Assembly: GCF_008831285.2 (NCBI RefSeq)
Contig: NC_045139.1
Location: forward strand, 8,588,204 to 8,652,203
Direction: 5' to 3'
DNA length: 64,000 bases
Source of the DNA: Nymphaea colorata
Lineage: Eukaryota > Streptophyta > Magnoliopsida > Nymphaeales > Nymphaeaceae
How positions within the stretch are numbered: the first letter of the stretch is position 1; each line of letters opens with the position of its first letter. The notes beneath the pieces were generated by a model. It made no database searches and was not told where the DNA came from. It saw only the letters and a program-made list of their open reading frames with translations. Shown piece after piece: positions 1 to 15,643 of this stretch. Made by a program: the position numbers and the translations under genes.

Positions 1-2025
1 CTGTTTTTCTTGTGGAGAAGGTTGACCTCACAAGAAGCAAACTGTCTTAAGGAGAACAACATAGCTGGTCGAATTGACTGGTGGGTGAAAGTTCTATGAT
101 GAGTTTGATTCTTATGAGCACTATTCTTTTAGATTGCAAACGGTTGATGCCCAACACTCAAACGCTTTAGTTGACATTTGACGTTAGACAATTCGTGACC
201 CAAGCAGCTTCCCATACCCACTGGGGCAACTAACGGAAGTAGTCTTTCCCACTCAATTACTACTGCAGTTTAGTTGTGCCAATTTGAGTCCAGATGCAAG
301 GCCAATGCACCTTACGGAAGTCTGTCACAGATCTGACGCTGACCCACATATCTAAACTTTTAGATCGCGATCCAGGTCTCACCGAAAAGCTTCTTCCCTC
401 ACTCACCTTTAATCAAATGTCCTTAGCGTGTAGATTAATTGAACCACAAGAGCCTTCTTCTGATCTGCATCTTATTTCCTTTTATATTCTTTTGAGAATT
501 TCTTGGGCAGTCTGCACTTTATCACGTCTTCAGCTTATGATGTACAGAAGATTATGGTATGTGGACCTTCTTTTCATACTCAGTTGAAGGCACCAACGTC
601 AGTGAAAAGAAGCTAATTAACATGGAGAAACGATCATCTGTAATCGTCTTACTTTGAGAGTGATTGAGGTCATATCTGAGTATCAGCTTATGTCACGAAG
701 ACAATGACACAAAGTTGATGGGACACGTGATGAGAGTTGACTGAGAAGGACGTATTCTACAATTATGTAGTTGATTAATGCACATTAATTTGATATACCA
801 ATGTGAAAAAAATACATTTTTCATTACGTGATTAATGCACTATATTAGAACATTGAATAGTATGACCGTGTGACATGGTGCTGGAAACTGTCATGTCTTA
901 TCTCTTGAACTTGGATATTCGAATTCGTTGTTTCTTTATTGGCAGAGAACAGATCTATCATTCCTTTACTCTTCTTAGAACATTTTTTCCCCCTGTTGCA
1001 AATAAAGCGCAGAGGGAATCATGCCTTGGAGTTGGAGATTTGGAGGGGGCCGGAAAAAAAAGGGAAAGACAGGTGGGGACGATGGAAACCTCTTTTGAAT
1101 AATTAAATGGAGCAGGGTCAACAACTCTTCAGATCAAAACAATAACGAATATAGAAAACAAGAAGTTTATTTCCATATAAAAATACAATGCCAATGTCTC
1201 CTTCCTTTTTGCCCCACCCCTACCCTTCAGAAGACAATGGAAGAAGAGAAAACAAAGAATGGTTTCAGTCTTTGAGGATGGCCCGGTTCTAACTAATCAT
1301 TTTAGGGTGGATTATGTGATAGGACTCCTTTCACATGTGATCTTAGCTACCGGCCAAGAGTTGTTGTCCTTGGCTTGTTTCCATCTTCAATATGTGGCAT
1401 TATTTATTTGTTTAGAGCGGCGGGGAAGGTTGATATTCTGAACTTTTTCTCTCGGCCGCATCTGCCAAAAGAGGAAAAAACTCTAAGTGGTCTATCCCCA
1501 TCGTTGTAGGTAATAATTTGTTTGTGAAAGGTCTGAGGGAATGATTGACTGGTAATTAAACTATATATCATTGCACCAGGGCTGTGTTATGGGAGTTACT
1601 TGGAAGTGGTGGGGTTGGTAAACGAATGAATCAGAGCGGTACATGAGATGAGTCGAGCTCGAGCTCAGTCAGCTCAAAAAATTGAGTTATGGTTTGAGTT
1701 TGATTGGTTTAAGCTTATTCACCAACTCTCCATTGAATTTGAACCCTTTCGCATGAATCGACTGATAGTGGGAACTACTGGATTTTGTTTAATTTGCATT
1801 GCAGCAATGTATTTTTCCAGTTATGATTCTCTAAATAAATGATATCGGATCTCAACCCTTTCAATGACAAAATCTCCTTGAACAATAGCAGGCTGTTTTG
1901 TCTTTCCAGTTGCGTGCATGACACTTAAATAATTTTCACTCGTTAGGAACCGTGACCAATTCCATTAGCCAGCTGCTTGACATCCTGCCAACCCTTCAAT
2001 TATTGCTCCCTCTATCTCTCTCTTC

Positions 2026-2075
<50 letters not shown>

Positions 2076-3359
2076 CGGCTTTTATTTTTTTATTTTTACA
2101 AATGTACAGGCAGTACCAAGTATATAGATAGTCTTTAAAAAAAGCCTGAAATATAATCAGGCAGCAGTACTCAAAGACAAGACACATGTCACCTTCCATC
2201 TTCCCTCCACTTCCATGGGCACCTCTTTCTCTTTGTCTTAGTTTTTTATTTTTTTCTTTTCAGTTAGAGTAAACAGATCCAATCTCTGCGTTTCGAGACC
2301 TTGGATTGTGACAGAGACAGTCTACTGTCCATTTCTTTCGTTCGTCATCTCTACCCGCACCGCTTCTTTTTCTGATGTCAGTTTCGTTTTATAGAGGAGA
2401 TTGGCAGAAGAGTCGTTGATTTGCAGGTTCGGTAGAGTATTAATGGGCATTAGACAGACTGGTTTGATTTAACAAGTTTGCGGAACTGCGTTGACAAGCA
2501 AGCGGAAGAAAATGAAGCACCATGAAGCTTCCTCCTACACGCTTTCTTCGCCTGCATTTCTAAATAGAAAGCTTCCCATTGATTGTTGAGGGTCGTCAAC
2601 TCTTTCTTTCCGTCTTTTCCTTCGTGACTTCCCCCATTATCAATGAAGACGAGCACTTGTGAATGACTGCATTCATTGTTACATTTCCTTTTGAAAAATT
2701 ATTTGCAGAGGGGAAGATGGTAGGCAGCTACTTGAAACAAAACCGTTCGAAATAGATTGTCAATGGTAGAACTGGTTACAAAGAGGCTGATTTAGATTGA
2801 ATAGCCGCTTCGGCGAGCATATCTACTGATATAACTTGAAAGTCTTTTATTAGAATCAAGCTGATAATTGGCTTCTTGAGAAACCTAAAATCCTAACTGT
2901 CTGATTAAATTTGAAAAAAAAAAAGTTTGGTGGTAGTGAGGATATGAACTGTTCATTTCGATTCAGCTTCTTCCTGTTCATCAGCTTTCTGTCGATTAAA
3001 TCTTAAAGAAGTGAACTAAATATGATCTCTTTCGTAAGAAATAAGCTCCCGATCACATGCATGATTCCAATACCAAAGTCGATTGCTTCAGCATTTCAAC
3101 AAAAAAATGAACGGCACACAGCCTTTGAAAGCTTGACAACTAAATCATGTTCTCTGATTAAAAGAATTGCAACTTAAGACATGATCTTCTCCAAGTAAAC
3201 TATGCAAAACATGTCTCCTCACCTGCCTTCTGCCCCGGTTGAGGCGATGCCAAGTACAGGGCTTGATCTTCACCTAAACAACCGTCCAATAAAGCATTTC
3301 TGATTGCCTCTCTCCTATTAAAACTGAACCAAAATGAATTGGTTCTCACTTTTTAATAC
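1..3359. other. Gene-free stretch upstream of the MYB-CC gene
   Basis: I see no supportable gene here. Open frames are short and lack recognisable domains or splice-linked continuation on either strand. The DNA is AT-rich. It holds one long TA microsatellite, and a short stretch near 1648-1700 is rich in GAGCTCGAG-like words that recall the dispersed repeats near 19.5 and 21.2 kb. The 3'UTR of a gene lying to the left could fall in the first few hundred bases, but nothing proves it. Confidence 0.6.
2030..2074. repeat. TA dinucleotide microsatellite
   Basis: An uninterrupted run of alternating A and T is followed directly by unique sequence. It is a simple-sequence repeat and likely polymorphic in length. 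Confidence 0.97.
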
Positions 3360-3360
3360 T

Positions 3361-3567
3361 TCTTTTAGAGAGAGAAAGAGAGGGACGTGCAATTGTTTAA
3401 TAAGCAGGGTTAGAGAGAGAAAAGAGGCAGAGAAGGGGCGGAACGTGCAATTGTTTATCAATCACGCCAACCGGGCATGCACCTTTCTGCCTTTAAGGGC
3501 ATGCAAATTATAAGGCGAGAAGCGTCTGGGCCCCACCTCCCTTCCAAGGGGCGTGTGGGCCCCACAC
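3361..3567 (+). promoter_or_regulatory. Putative upstream regulatory region of the MYB-CC gene
   Basis: Several motif-like features cluster here. The 15-mer ACGTGCAATTGTTTA occurs exactly twice (3385-3399 and 3443-3457), each preceded by a GA-rich run, so a unit of about 58 bp appears duplicated; its ACGTG core resembles an ABRE/G-box core. Two CATGCA (RY-type) words follow at 3476-3481 and 3500-3505. A near-perfect palindrome, GTGTGGGCCCCACAC, sits at 3553-3567 and resembles TCP-binding sites (GTGGGNCC). What I see is the motifs. That they drive the gene starting at 4661, about 1.1 kb away, is inference; a transcription start or a 5'UTR intron in between cannot be located. Confidence 0.4.
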
Positions 3568-4480
3568 GAGACCTTCCTTCCATGATTGAAGACCCGGAAA
3601 AGAGAGAAACCCTAGAAGCTCAATTGGGGAGACGAAAATGGGGAAGGCAAATACGCAAGCGTCCAACCCCAACGCCTTCGTTTCTTAATCCCCTTTTGCT
3701 TTTTGTCCCCCCACACCCTCTTCCACTTTTGTCCCTTTGTCCCTTCTCCCTCTTTCTATCTCAATTACCTCCCAAAAAGGCTCTTCATCCCCACCGTTCC
3801 AATGATCTTTCGCTATCATATAGTTGTATTCCAGCCTCCCCACAAAAAAGACATTATTGTGCCAAAAGATATTCTGTAATATGTTTGATTTGACTTTGTG
3901 ATCATATAGACGAGTTAGATCCTCGATCTATTGAGAGGGCAGGTGATCTTTTCCTTAGATGTATGAGATTTTCGAAGTTTTAGATCTTGGTGGTTCATGA
4001 ATTCTGTTTATAACACATCTAACAGAAAGCTACGCAATAATAGATCTCTAGGTGTTGAAATGTAAAAGTCACATTGACAAGATTGGTACTGTTAAAGATT
4101 TTACGTAATTTGACTGATTTGTAGAAGACGACTGCGCGGTTTTTTAGGGATTACACTGCGTAGCATCTTTTTCTTCAGTGAGGCAAAGCTTTGCCCTGCG
4201 CCTCTAGTCCATATGAAAAAGTTTTTGTAATTGTATAATGTTGAATTAATAAACAAAGGAGTCCCACCGTCCCGTCCCGTCCTACGCATAAAAATAAGAC
4301 AAAGAAAGCAACCGCCCCCTTCTTTTATTGCGTTCTCTTTCTCTTTCTATCTCTGTCATCTCATTTGGGTGTTCCTTGAGTTGGCTGGCTTATCTGACCA
4401 ATGCCGAAAGGGGTTATCTCCCCGGAGCCCTCTGTCTGCATTTCGTAGAAGCTGAACGAACTGCCAAGCTTACTGTCGCG

Positions 4481-4507
4481 ATGGACTACTCCCAAGGCTT
4501 TGGTTGA
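4481..4507 (+). promoter_or_regulatory. Upstream ORF (8 codons) in the presumed 5' leader of the MYB-CC gene
   Basis: An ATG at 4481 opens a frame of eight codons (MDYSQGFG) ending in TGA at 4507. No other ATG lies between it and the main start at 4661, so re-initiation after the uORF would reach the true start. It matters only if the transcript begins upstream of 4481, which the sequence cannot prove. Confidence 0.45.
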
Positions 4508-4660
4508 CTAGGGTTTAGAGAGAGAAAGCGAGGAGGGGGGTGTTGGGAGAGGTGGGTGCTTTGATTTTGTGATCTGGGGTGTCTTATTTTTGCGTTTTGA
4601 ATATTGGGTATCCGGCTTTCCGCCGGGATCCTAGCGTTCTGAGCGGGGGTCTCCGGGAGA

Positions 4661-7600
4661 ATGTACCAGGCGATTCACCACTCGCTGGAGAAGGGTGTTG
4701 CGTGTGAGGACTTGCAGGGACCTCTAGAGGGCACGAATCTCCCCGGTGACGCTTGCCTGGTGCTCACCACGGATCCCAAGCCGCGGCTTCGATGGACCGC
4801 CGAGCTGCACGAGCGGTTCGTCGATGCAGTCACGCAGCTCGGCGGCCCCGATAGTAAGTTTCGGTCCCCTCTTCTCTTCTGCCTTGATTCTGGAAAAATG
4901 AGTCTTGCTTTTTGTTTTTTTTCGGGGGTCTCGTTTTGCTGATGTCTTGCCGTAGTCTCTTTTTGTAGCCTTAAAATAGCTAGGGATTTGTATTGTTTTC
5001 CATCAAACGCGGCATTGTGTGAGCGATCTTGTTTCTTGGTACGGGACACGAAGAATGGTGCTTATGTTCATGTTGTTTTCTTTCCTCTCTCTTTTGCTTT
5101 AAAAGTAGGTAGGGCTTCTTAGGTACCGGACAGACTTCTGTGATTTTGTTCTTCTAGTCAATGTGACTGACTCCCTCGTGTTGTTTTTTCCCAAGGTCAT
5201 GAAATAAATGATCTGCATCTGAACAATAGCATTTAGTGTTTCCTCCATTGAACATAAATATTCAGTCATCCATGTTAACATTTCTAAGAAAAGGCAATGC
5301 GCATCTAGTACAAATTTCTCAAGGTCTATGAGGAAATTGGGTTCTAGATGGACCGCAAAGTAGTGATTGTCATGTTTAGACAAATTAAATGGGCTGGGTT
5401 TTCCACAGGGAATCTCATAATTAATTGTTTTTTTTTTTACAATTTATGTTCTTCCACGTTTTTCATCTTGTTCTAGAAACATGGGGTTCATTTTGGCGGA
5501 TTGCTGAGCATGTTGATTGACTACATCTAAGGTCCTTGGCTGATTGACCGAAGTCAGATAAGTGAACGTCAAGCATATTGTATCTCTTATGTTATTTGAG
5601 TGCTGGGACCGGAAAAGCTTTCTATTTAATGTTGTATTTGGCTTATGAAGGACTTTTTTTAGTATGCGGTTGCTTATGTCATGAATGTGGATTGCCGTCT
5701 AGTATTAATCCAGAATCCAGAGTTTGTTTTAACTTTTATCTGGAATGAAGTTGAATCAAATGGCAATTTTTGTTAGAGAGTAGAGCCTGATGAAACTCAA
5801 CATTCTTGAGCTCTTTCTTTTTCTTTTCTTTTTTGGGGCTTTTTTGGCACGTTTGTTTTATTTGTTCGATGTTGTTATAAGTTAATGTTATGATACGTGA
5901 AACAGAAAATAGGTATTGAATTAAAAAAATGGTACCGCGGCAGTTATGGAGGCTCACTGAGTGGGCTCTTTTAGTTAGGGTTGTTGTTTTGTTGATATCT
6001 TGGTCACAAGCTAATCTCTACTGTGGGTTGTGTTTTTTTCTTTCAAGGTCCTTAGGGTACGCTGATATAATCTGTCGCCTTAACATGAAGAAGTTTAAGC
6101 AATCTTCTTCTGAAGCATAGATGATGAGAGAAATGTTTTTGAGTCGTAGGAAGCTTCCTGGTTTCAGAGTGGCTATTAAGCTATTCAAAGAAATTATAGC
6201 ACTGGTGCCTTGTCCTTGTTGAGTTTAAGTCTAAACAAACAATACCTAGTCCTAGTGTCTATAGGACTATATCTGTTTTTCGGCCCCCTCCATGCTGGGA
6301 AATTTTATTCAACCATGGGACAGGCAATGATTATGGTATATCAGTTAATGGTAAAGGGTTTCAAACTTGCTAAGCAAAGTAGGCAGTTGAACCCAGATGA
6401 GATGAGGCACAGTTAGTCAATTATTGAAAACTTGGCTGACTCGTTTCTGGCTTGAATCATTTTACATGCCGCAGTACGCATTCACTAACCCTCTTGAGCC
6501 TTATTAGGCATGCAATATGCAACCTAAGTTCTATATCATGAAATAATTGGACTTCAGTTGCTAGCCTTGATAATGATTGACCATCAAGCTGATCAGTGGT
6601 AAACTACTATCTTTTTCTGCAACTTGCATAAAAATTCTTCCTTACCTCTGCTGGATCATGATATCTTCAAATCCCTTTTCTTGTCGCCGAGAAGTATTCA
6701 TTATCAATCGTGAGTGTGTCAATTGTCATGTACATATTTTCTTTTTGTTATCTTGGTTTGTAGTCCCCACATCTAGTAGATCAATGTCTATTGGCAGGGA
6801 AGTTTGATGTGCTTACTTGACTGTTCACTAGCTGTCCATGTATTCTTTCATTCGCTAATGGAATTGCGGAATCCAAACTTAGGCTACTTTCTCACGATTC
6901 CTCACTGATCCCTTTCATACAAATATCGGTAAACCCTCACAGGATTTTATCCAAAATGACATCATCCAGATCCAAAGTGGAACTAATATAGTACTACTGT
7001 TACTTTCTGTGGCCTTGAGGCAGAAAATAGATAGGGATTCTGGGCTGTTACATATTATCTTTTCATTCGTTCTCCATTTCACACTCTTTCTGCTCAACTA
7101 GCAAATTATTAGGCATGGATAGAACGATTAGGAAAAAGATAGTTACATAAGCAATCTGGTCCCTTTGTAAAAAAAAAAATTCATGTTGCACCCTGTTACT
7201 GGATTGGTGAAAAAAGAATGTAATTATTTAAATAAAACAAAACATAGTGCACCATATGGGCGTATTGCTGAAGAATGTGAGGGTAATTGCCAGCATATTT
7301 GGGAAGATAAGTAGTGGCTAAGGGAGCGCCATTCTCCTATTTGGAAGAAGTGCACTATCCCATATGCTCTAGTTGTGTTCTTGGGGATGCACTAAAAATG
7401 TCTCTGTAATCCTAGCCTGTCTATTTTAGTCAATCTATTACTCATTTTGAGATTCATTGTTTCTTATGCTGTTGGTTTGTTCAAGGCTTTGTTTCTTACA
7501 GTTTGTTTGTTACTGTAATTGCAGAAGCCACTCCCAAGACCATCATGAGGACAATGGGAGTCAAGGGCCTTACTCTATATCATCTAAAGAGTCATCTTCA

Positions 7601-9256
7601 GGTTCACTTATTTATTTTTTCCTAAATTCATAAGGCCTCGTAATTAAGATCTTCGTTCCTTTACATTCTGAGAAATGATTTTAGTTCCCCCGTACAGCTT
7701 TCTCCATTGCCTCTCCCAGTTCGAAAAGTCATTTCTGTATAATCCAACTACCTCAACCTTTGGATTCGCTGTACTTATGTCACATGCAGACAGGCGCAGA
7801 GCAATTTCAAAAAAATTGGGTGCGTGTGTGCATATAATAATGAATGACCAACAATAAGGTTTTGCGCAAAGAAACAATGCATTCATTATTTACATTCTTA
7901 AAATATAAATTAATTAAGAAAAAATTAACAAACATGTTTTGGCCATGTTCAAAACATGCACACATGACCAGCTGTGTCAATACGGGTTCAGTACCCTTTG
8001 TGCCATGACCATGTAGCATCATAGTCTGTGACTATAGGTATGGCTTAACATGCAGTTAGTTTTCAATTTGAGTTGAACTTTCTGATCTAATTAACTATGC
8101 CACTTCTCGGTTCACTCTGACTATAAATATGCCTCAGCATTCAGTCGGTGTTCAATTTGAGTTCAACATGTTATTTTATATTTTACAAAACAAAAAAAAA
8201 AACATGATTCTTTAAGTAAAAATTATCCTATGGTATTACCCGAATTTTATTGAAATAGGATTAAAAGGAATGGATAAATATTAAATTAAGTCATATTATC
8301 TTACTGTCCTATGTCCAGACATGTCAGCAGGAGACACAAACAAGAAGGCATCTCCTGGTGACACTCCCCGGAAATTTCTTCTTTGCATTCTTCAATCCCT
8401 CGCTCTTCCTTTCTGTCCTTTTCTTGCCTTAAATGAACACCACTTTGTCTTCCATTCTGACTCGCCTCATTTATCCTGAACTGCTTTCCAAAATTTTTTA
8501 ATAGCCAGAAATCCATTGGAACAACAAGAAGGTTTGTATTTTCAAAATTTAAAACCTGAAAAACTGAGTTAGTGCAGAAAGTTTCTTGCAACTGCAAGCT
8601 CATGCACTGTTATAAATGATGCATCAGACCATGTTTTTTAGAAATACAGGACAAGTTGCTCAGATACCAGTGAGTGAGGCTTATTTGGGTTGTGTTATAA
8701 ATGCCTTAGCTAAACCTATTGATTGTGTCGTGAAATTTTAGCTTCCGATATTGCCTCAGTCAGCTGATTTCTTGATCAGATTAGAGCAGAGAACATCATG
8801 AAAAATAAAAATTCGTCCACACCACTCAGTCACTCTCTTAGCTGTGAGTGCATTTGACTACATAGGTAGGATTTGTACGTCGTACAATCTAAAAATGGAT
8901 AAAATTCATTTTTTGAAAGGGTAAACCATTTAGATTGACACGTTATAAGGATCAAATTTTTGCATGGAAGAAATATTATGTTAATTTCGATGTTATCGAG
9001 AGTGCTTCCTCACCTGGAATGAGCTGCCCTCAGGTTACATGCTAGTTTCATATCTTATACACACAAATCAAGCCCAGATAAACATAACAATATGTTGAAA
9101 TTTTTCATTTAAATATTTTTTTAACCATAAGCTCATGTATGACCAAAAGATTGATGTCCATATTAACTTTTTTTTTACATTGACCCAAACTACATTTTAG
9201 ATGACGAGTAAAGAATGCTAAAAGCTTTTTGTACTTCATTATCATCTGGAAGCCAT

Positions 9257-9296
<40 letters not shown>

Positions 9297-9483
9297 TTTA
9301 TTTATATTTATAACCTGCCAGATGTGATATGTGATGGGATGGCTAAGAATTAAAAACCTATTGCCAAATAGTCGCAGCATAGTGATGGTTTATGGTGCAA
9401 CAATGGTTTATAGTGCTTTTAGCAATGATTTATGTTGTTATCAGTGGATGGATTTTTAAGTTTTAGCCATCCGGCAGATTAGG

Positions 9484-9555
<72 letters not shown>

Positions 9556-9763
9556 TAGATGGAAGGACATACGCTTATATGCATGTTTGCAAAAGCCAAC
9601 AATTTACACTTCAAGAAATGGGGGAATTTGGGACACCTATAGCTTGCCAGAAGTTTTGCTTCTTTTGTTGAAATGTAAGGTTTGACAATTTTGCCGTTTC
9701 AATATGCAGAAGTATCGATTGGGCAAGCAATCTTGTAAGGAATTATCTGATGGCTCAAAAGAT

Positions 9764-9805
<42 letters not shown>

Positions 9806-10648
9806 GACGGTTTTAAAGACCGCTTATGTCTTCATGTTTCTTAAAAACTGGAACTAGCTCGCTGGTTTGCATGCTTTAACAATGCTTAAAAAATTGCAGC
9901 TGCCGGCCTTTCGGAAACTCAAGGCACTTCATCAAGAATGATGTCGCAGGAAATAAAAGAGTGAGATTCCAGAAACCATTGATCAAGAAGTCTCGGTGGG
10001 TGCCTCTTTATGATATTTAGTTCTCAATTTATTCCTCTGTTGTGCAGCGGCTTCCAGGTTACCGAGGCGTTGCGAGTCCAAATGGAAGTGCAGAGAAGAT
10101 TACACGAGCAGCTAGAGGTTAGTCCTAATATTTTCGTACTCCCACAGCTGAAATTATGTTCCCACTTCCCAGCAATCCTTGTTTCTAAGGACGTTTCTTG
10201 TGGGAAGCAGGTTCAAAGACATCTCCAGCTCCGGATTGAAGCCCAAGGGAAGTACCTCCAGTCCATACTTGAGAAGGCCTGTAGGGTGCTCGCCGACCAG
10301 AACATGGCTTCGTCTGGCTTAGAGACTGCAAGACAGGAACTTTCTGAACTGGCAATAAAGGTCTCTGGTGATTGTCTGACTGCTCCCTGTGATACCACCA
10401 ATTTGGCCTCCCTAACAGGGATGGCAGCAGTGTGTCTGGATGACAAATCCATTAACAGACAAACCCAAATTACTGACTGTTCTGTGGACAGCTGCCTGAC
10501 ATCTAATGATAGCTCCGGAAAAGTGTCTGCTGACATTGGTCTGCAAGCTGGAGGAAAGAAAAGAACAAGGCCCTTGTACCCAACTAGTGATTCGCTAGTC
10601 TGGGAAAGTGATGTGCGCCAAGATGTACAGTGGATGACCAGTTTCTGA
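4661..10648 (+). CDS. MYB-CC (GARP-type) transcription factor, PHL2/PHL3-like
   Basis: Nuclear DNA-binding protein of the PHOSPHATE STARVATION RESPONSE-LIKE group; known members bind P1BS sites (GNATATNC) and help activate phosphate-starvation genes. Exons joined in frame: 4661-4853, 7525-7601, 9710-9764, 9900-9960, 10048-10117, 10211-10648, giving 297 aa, close to Arabidopsis PHL2. Residues 1-40 carry the clade signature ([19 protein letters not shown]). The GARP domain follows at about 40-94 ([19 protein letters not shown], then [20 protein letters not shown] and KSHLQKYRL). The MYB-CC coiled coil is at about 133-175 ([19 protein letters not shown], then [16 protein letters not shown]). Intron 1 is 2.7 kb. 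The exon 3 donor abuts a CT microsatellite and an in-phase alternative donor lies 30 nt upstream. The gene converges on the E2 gene downstream. The family call is firm; the PHL2-versus-PHL3 assignment is not. Confidence 0.95.
8029..8166. repeat. Diverged tandem duplication in MYB-CC intron 2
   Basis: A segment beginning TGACTATA and ending in TTCAATTTGAGTT-AAC occurs at about 8029-8077 and again at about 8118-8166, offset 89 bp, with several substitutions. It looks like an old local duplication within the intron. Confidence 0.7.
9259..9293. repeat. AT dinucleotide microsatellite
   Basis: Uninterrupted alternating AT run within intron 2 of the MYB-CC gene. Confidence 0.97.
9486..9553. repeat. 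Compound CT-AT microsatellite
   Basis: A CT run (about 9486-9518) passes directly into an AT run (to 9553). It lies in MYB-CC intron 2, about 155 bp before exon 3. Confidence 0.97.
9766..9800. repeat. CT microsatellite directly at a 5' splice site
   Basis: A pure TC/CT run begins with the second base of the inferred intron 3 donor (GATG|GTCTCT) of the MYB-CC gene. The donor therefore has only the GT dinucleotide of the usual GTRAGT consensus, and all downstream donor bases come from the microsatellite. Confidence 0.9.
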
Positions 10649-12184
10649 GGTTTGAATGTTAATTTCAAAACTTGGTTCAGTCAAAGTCTCCCAATTGTCA
10701 TGCACAAGGAGGTATATGAGCTTTCATTCTGTTGTAACAAATGAAGATATGTATATTTGAACCAGTGCGTTGTACTTGGATCCTACGAGGCCGTTCCTTG
10801 CAATACAAGCAGGCACAGGTTCAGGCTGAATTTTGGAGCAACTATTCATATAGCATGTAATCATTCTCATGTCTCTGTAAATTGGGTACCCTTGTTGGCT
10901 AAAAGAAATCTTGGTATTTGGGTGCTCAGTTCTATGTTACAACCATGAATTGCCAGCAATGCACAAAAGTGGGCACATGTACAGGAACATAGTAGTTTAC
11001 AATTGCACACCACGCGCCAACCACGGTTTCCCCATGAACAGGTACGGTTGTTCCTGAGGCTGTCACGGTTCAGACTAATAGGCAGGTGCCTCGTTAAATT
11101 TTTTAGATTGAATTTCTTGTTCAGATGTTATTCCAGAGCATTTAAGGCAGATTTGTCCATTTTCACTGTTTTCTGTTTTCCTTCAGCATCAATCAGAGCT
11201 TGAAAACCTAATTCATAGACAGGATATGGCATAGAGCTAAGCAAGTGTCTAAATAAATAGTCACAGAGATAAGTTACCACCCCCAGCTGAGGAGGGTTAC
11301 ATATGTGCGCCAGCTACACTGGTCTTCTGGAAATTAGAAATCACCTTGATCCAACCTCACATCATCAGAATCCATAAGAATTTGATTTCACTTGCTTTCC
11401 TTTCTTCGTAATAAATTATTTAAAGATCAAAATCCTTACCGCCTTCTTCCACTATTGATATAAAACTTAATAGCCTACCATAACAATATATGAATTCAAT
11501 AAATGTATAGATTAAGTTAGGTTTATGTACGCTGATTCTTACGAGTCTTTTGATAAGCTTGATTGTTCATAATATGCCAAGTTACCCTTTTTATTTAAAA
11601 AAAGAAAAAAAAAGAGACCACTAGTATCATATTTACTTGATCCTCTTGTACACGTGCATTCGTGTACATGTGATCTCAGCAAAGAAACAAACTTGTTGAG
11701 TTAAATTTCATTGAGTACCAAGCGCGGTGATTTTGCTTGGCGTGTACCAAATTTTGCCGATTCAAATTTTACAGCACTGTGTGCACGTAAGCAAACTCTC
11801 AGTTACAATACAATTTCATTGAACCGGAGAAAAATATATACCGAGCATTGTGAGTTTCCTTGGTCGGACTACCAAATTGTGACGAATTCAAAATGTACAG
11901 CATTGTTTCTCTAATAATGAAGAAATCTCTCGGGGGGTTGGCAGATACGTAAATGGCGCATACAAATGAAAACAGGTGTTGACGGCTTGACGGAAGAAAT
12001 AAATGAACCACACATATGATCATGTAAATCCTAAACTGACTGAACAGTCAAAGACAGAAAATCCCACATTTCCAACTTTGGAAAACCTAAATCAGGTCTA
12101 TATTTATTATATCTCCAGGTTTGAAGGCCACAGATCGAAGCGAAGGGAACACATTCGTCTTTAACCTATGAACTACCTCACCAT
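10649..12184. other. Intergenic space between convergent genes
   Basis: This holds the 3'UTRs of the MYB-CC gene (+) and the E2 gene (-). I see no further coding gene. Within it, about 11705-11785 and about 11813-11905 are two diverged copies of one segment. Shared words include ATTTCATTGA, TTGG...TACCAAATT and TACAGCA-TGT, with an offset of about 110-125 bp. Confidence 0.6.

Positions 12185-15643
<3,459 letters not shown>

Noticed and set aside
3477-3893. 138-codon plus-strand frame before the MYB-CC gene
   Set aside because: It is a low-complexity proline/leucine-rich translation of CT-rich, promoter-like DNA, with no domain and no splice-linked continuation.
10213-10668. 151-codon minus-strand frame
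   Set aside because: It is antisense to the last MYB-CC exon, whose plus-strand reading is clearly the conserved coding frame.
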